Assembly: GCF_000737335.2 (NCBI RefSeq)
Contig: NZ_JMCC02000042.1
Location: 1-64,000, forward strand
From: Enhygromyxa salina
Lineage (GTDB): Bacteria; Myxococcota_A; Polyangia; Nannocystales; Nannocystaceae
Length of the DNA: 64,000 nucleotides
Direction: 5' to 3'
Shown here: piece after piece, positions 61,713-64,000 of the stretch
Layout: each line of letters opens with the position of its first letter
Position numbering within the stretch: position 1 is the first letter of the stretch
Notes under the pieces: model-generated
Databases searched by the model: none
The model's input: only the letters and a program-made list of their open reading frames with translations
Told to the model about the DNA's origin: nothing
Position numbers and translations under genes: made by a program

Positions 61713-63454
61713 TACACCTCCCCGGCCTCTTGTTCGAGGAAGAGATCGAGCAGCTCGTCCTCGATCTCTTCGCGCTGGTTGGGCGTCGCTGCCTGCCACG
61801 CCAAGATCAGCTGGACCAGCTGCGCGTGGGTTGGGTCTTTCACCGTCTCGAGCAGGCGCTTGGCCCGGCGGATCAACGCGTTGTCGGTCCCGATCTGGCT
61901 CAGGTCTGGCGTCGCCCTGTCCGTTGCTGGGCCCGCCGCTGGGCCCGCTCGCGCTGGGTCGCGCTGGGTCTGGGTCGCGTCGGGCAGGCGCAGCGCCACG
62001 GTCTTTTGCTTGGCCTCGGCGCCGACTTGTGAGGCCGTGACCCGCACGACGCCGTCTAGATCGTAGGCGAAACGAAACCGCACGGGTGTGCTCCGACGCG
62101 CGGGCTCGAGCTCGAGCTCGAACGACCCGATCGATAGATTTTCCGAGCAGCGCGGCGCCTCGCCTTGAAACACGTCCACGCGAACGAGCTCTTGGTCGTC
62201 GACCATCGTGTACATCTCGCGGGTCCGATCAGCGGGCAGCGCGGTGTTGCGATGAAGCACCGCCACGAAGGTGTCGGGGCCGTCCTCGAGGTAGAGATCG
62301 TCCTCGTCACCGACCGCGCGCAGGCCCAACGAGTGGGCGGCGACGTCGACCAAGATCCGATCACAGCTGACACCCGAGAGCATCCCACATTGGATCGCCG
62401 CGCCCAGCCCGACCGCCAAGTCAACGTCGATCTCTTCGTGAATGTCGACCTCGAAGGCCTCGGCCAACAGGGTGCGGACCAGCGGGATCCGGGTGGAGCC
62501 GCCGACCATGCAGATCCGCCCAATCTGCTCTTCGGGGCCAAGCTTGGCGTCTTGGATCGCGCGCTGGGCCAGCTCGATCGTCGTGCTCAGCATGCCCATG
62601 ATCGCGGCCTCGAACTCGTGGCGTGTGACCGTGAGCTGCAGGTGGACCGGCTTCGAGTTGGCAACCGCGATGAACTCTTCGCGGACCTCGACCTCGAGCT
62701 CGGTGGACAGCACGATCTTCGCGGCCTCGGCCGCGCTGCGCAGCCGCGCCTTGGCGGCCGCGTCGAGCTCGAGCCCGCGCGCCGTACCAAGCTCGTCGAC
62801 GAACATGCGAACGAGCGCGTCATCGAAGTCGTCGCCGCCGAGGCTGGTGTTGCCGGTCGTGGCTCGGACCTCGCGCACGTCCTCGAACACCTCGAGCACC
62901 GACACATCGAAGGTGCCGCCGCCAAGATCGTAGACCAGCACCAGCTCGGGTGCGCTTGCCTGGTCGGCGCGCGCGTGGTCGTAGACCAGCGATGCGGCCG
63001 TTGGCTCGTTGAGCAGGCGAAGCACCCGCAGCCCGGCGAGCTCACCCGCGGCCAGGGTTGCCCGCCGCTGCGCGTCATTGAAATAGGCCGGCACGGTGAT
63101 GACCACGTCGCTGACCTTCTCGCCGGTTGTGGCCTGCGCTGCGGCGCTGAGCGAGCGCAGGATCTCGGCCGAGATTTGCTCGGGCAGCAGTGACTTGCCC
63201 GCGACCTCCACCGGCTCCGACTGGCCCATGCGCCGCTTGATCGAGCGCACGACCCGGTCGGGGTGCAACACCGCCAAGTTCCGCGCCTCACGGCCAACGA
63301 GCACGCGACCGTCCTCCGTGTACATGACGACCGAAGGCACGATCGCGCTGCCGTCAACCTCGAGCGCCTGCGGCACGCCGTCGTGCAAGCGGGCGATGAC
63401 CGAGTTGGTCGTCCCCAGGTCGATCCCAAACACCCCCGTGTTTGCAGTGGTCAT
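61712..63454 (-). CDS. Hsp70 (DnaK-family) chaperone
   Basis: A 580-residue Hsp70, about 60 residues shorter than DnaK. All three family signatures are present: IDLGTTNS (about residue 11), YDLGGGTFDVSVLE (about 176) and VGGSTRIPLVRTLL (about 315). The ATPase domain is complete. The substrate-binding beta domain is recognisable (ALPADRTREMYT, GEAPRCSENLSIGSF). The C-terminal lid is short and helical. The gene's ATG overlaps the end of the GrpE-like gene (ATGA). This is a specialised Hsp70 with its own cofactors rather than the housekeeping dnaK, which would normally have a full-length dnaJ beside it. Confidence 0.93.
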   Translation of the reverse strand: MTTANTGVFGIDLGTTNSVIARLHDGVPQALEVDGSAIVPSVVMYTEDGRVLVGREARNLAVLHPDRVVRSIKRRMGQSEPVEVAGKSLLPEQISAEILRSLSAAAQATTGEKVSDVVITVPAYFNDAQRRATLAAGELAGLRVLRLLNEPTAASLVYDHARADQASAPELVLVYDLGGGTFDVSVLEVFEDVREVRATTGNTSLGGDDFDDALVRMFVDELGTARGLELDAAAKARLRSAAEAAKIVLSTELEVEVREEFIAVANSKPVHLQLTVTRHEFEAAIMGMLSTTIELAQRAIQDAKLGPEEQIGRICMVGGSTRIPLVRTLLAEAFEVDIHEEIDVDLAVGLGAAIQCGMLSGVSCDRILVDVAAHSLGLRAVGDEDDLYLEDGPDTFVAVLHRNTALPADRTREMYTMVDDQELVRVDVFQGEAPRCSENLSIGSFELELEPARRSTPVRFRFAYDLDGVVRVTASQVGAEAKQKTVALRLPDATQTQRDPARAGPAAGPATDRATPDLSQIGTDNALIRRAKRLLETVKDPTHAQLVQLILAWQAATPNQREEIEDELLDLFLEQEAGEV

Positions 63455-63990
63455 TGCGTCCTCTTGTTCACGATCACTTCGCCCTCGCGGATCAAGGTGT
63501 CGCCTCGGGTCGCGGCCGAGCGCACGATTTGGGTCACGATGCCATCGGCCAGGTCTGGGTTGTACTGGGTACCCACGACCCGAAAGCGCTGTCCTTGCGG
63601 TACCACGCCTGTGTCGGCGTGGCGCTGCAGCCCTTGCGCCGCGATGAAGCGCTCGAGTCGCAAGCCGATCGCCGCCAGCCCGTCGGCGACCGCGGCCTGC
63701 TCCGCACCGAGCGTGCGCCGGGCGTCGTCGAGGCGATCGAGCGCGTCGAAGATCTCGTCGAGCGACGCCGGCGGCGTCTGCGACGGCCCGTCGAGGCGAT
63801 CGAGCACGCTGCGGTGGTTGGTGCCCACGAGCTCGGCCAGCTCGTCGAGGCGGACCGAGATCTTGGTCTGCGCCCGCGCGATCATCTTGAGGCGGACCTC
63901 GAGGTCTGCGCCCAGGTCTGCCGCTACGCCCGGCTCCGAGTCGTTCGCCGGAGGCGTCTGCCCAAACAACGCACGGAAGCGGTCAAGCAT
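63451..63990 (-). CDS. GrpE-like nucleotide exchange factor
   Basis: A 179-residue protein. The first 115 residues are helical, compatible with GrpE's long dimer helix. The C-terminal part (GTQYNPDLADGIVTQIVR and GDTLIREGEVIVNK) matches the GrpE beta domain pattern of FDP...V...G...LRPAxVxV. It is much diverged from housekeeping GrpE. It is the first gene seen of the operon, and its ATG is ten bases from the window edge, so an upstream member could exist outside. It would release ADP from the adjacent Hsp70. Confidence 0.75.
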   Translation of the reverse strand: MLDRFRALFGQTPPANDSEPGVAADLGADLEVRLKMIARAQTKISVRLDELAELVGTNHRSVLDRLDGPSQTPPASLDEIFDALDRLDDARRTLGAEQAAVADGLAAIGLRLERFIAAQGLQRHADTGVVPQGQRFRVVGTQYNPDLADGIVTQIVRSAATRGDTLIREGEVIVNKRTQ

Positions 63991-64000
63991 GGTTTGCCAG

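Overview
The window is high-GC DNA from what looks like a myxobacterium of the Nannocystineae (Nannocystis, Plesiocystis or Enhygromyxa type). This is inferred from content, not from a marker gene. The evidence is: lipoproteins with long Gly-Asp linkers after the lipobox, Cys-rich CGDG...ECDDGN repeats of the Myxo_disulf kind, two proteins with MYXO-CTERM-like tails, two Ser/Thr protein kinases, and many exported proteins of unknown function. About 45 genes are supported. One tRNA (Pro, CGG) is present. No rRNA, CRISPR array, transposase or phage gene was seen.

Layout. Bases 1-1372 hold no convincing gene but carry two arrays with a period near 43 bp. Bases 1373-11182 hold a cupin-like metal protein, a truncated secreted gene, a small membrane protein, a PAS-STAS stress regulator, a Cys-rich lipoprotein, ArsH, and a very large FecR/VIT/vWA lipoprotein. 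Bases 11227-12959 hold a duplicated response regulator with a Cro/C1-type helix-turn-helix; the copies are separated by 112-bp direct repeats. Then come tRNA-Pro, a kinase-FHA protein, a HAD phosphatase and alanine dehydrogenase (13040-16540).

Bases 16616-22722 form an accessory block: a DUF692 (MNIO) enzyme, its translationally coupled partner and a lipoprotein on the minus strand, a divergent radical SAM protein, and a TPR plus transglutaminase-like pair. An FAD oxidoreductase and a Gly-Asp lipoprotein follow. Bases 25575-29231 are a four-gene overlapping signalling operon: kinase, exported protein, lipoprotein, response regulator. Bases 29571-34952 hold a LysM/peptidoglycan-binding protein followed by a 1577-residue protein with a metzincin-like zinc site; neither has a signal peptide.

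Bases 35025-41958 encode exported proteins: a lipoprotein adenosine deaminase, a propeller-like lipoprotein, a small lipoprotein, and two paralogous DUF2330 proteins. One of the DUF2330 genes has its start codon and Shine-Dalgarno inside a hairpin. Bases 42203-50339 are an RND export operon with one adaptor and two different permeases. Bases 50511-56043 hold a thioredoxin-like lipoprotein, a strong terminator, and a TonB-dependent receptor operon. Bases 56124-58628 contain a secreted dikinase-like lipoprotein with two small partners. The window ends with a chaperone operon (63990 down to 59128): a GrpE-like factor, an Hsp70, a large unknown protein with a histone-H1-like tail, and a J-domain-like protein, with adjacent reading frames overlapping by a few bases.

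The strongest candidates for undescribed systems are the Hsp70/GrpE/J-domain operon with its dedicated fourth protein, the MNIO/radical SAM block, the LysM/giant metallopeptidase pair, and the lipoprotein with glucan-water-dikinase domain order. Start codons are chosen by ribosome binding sites, signal peptides and overlaps. Family assignments rest on motifs read by eye.
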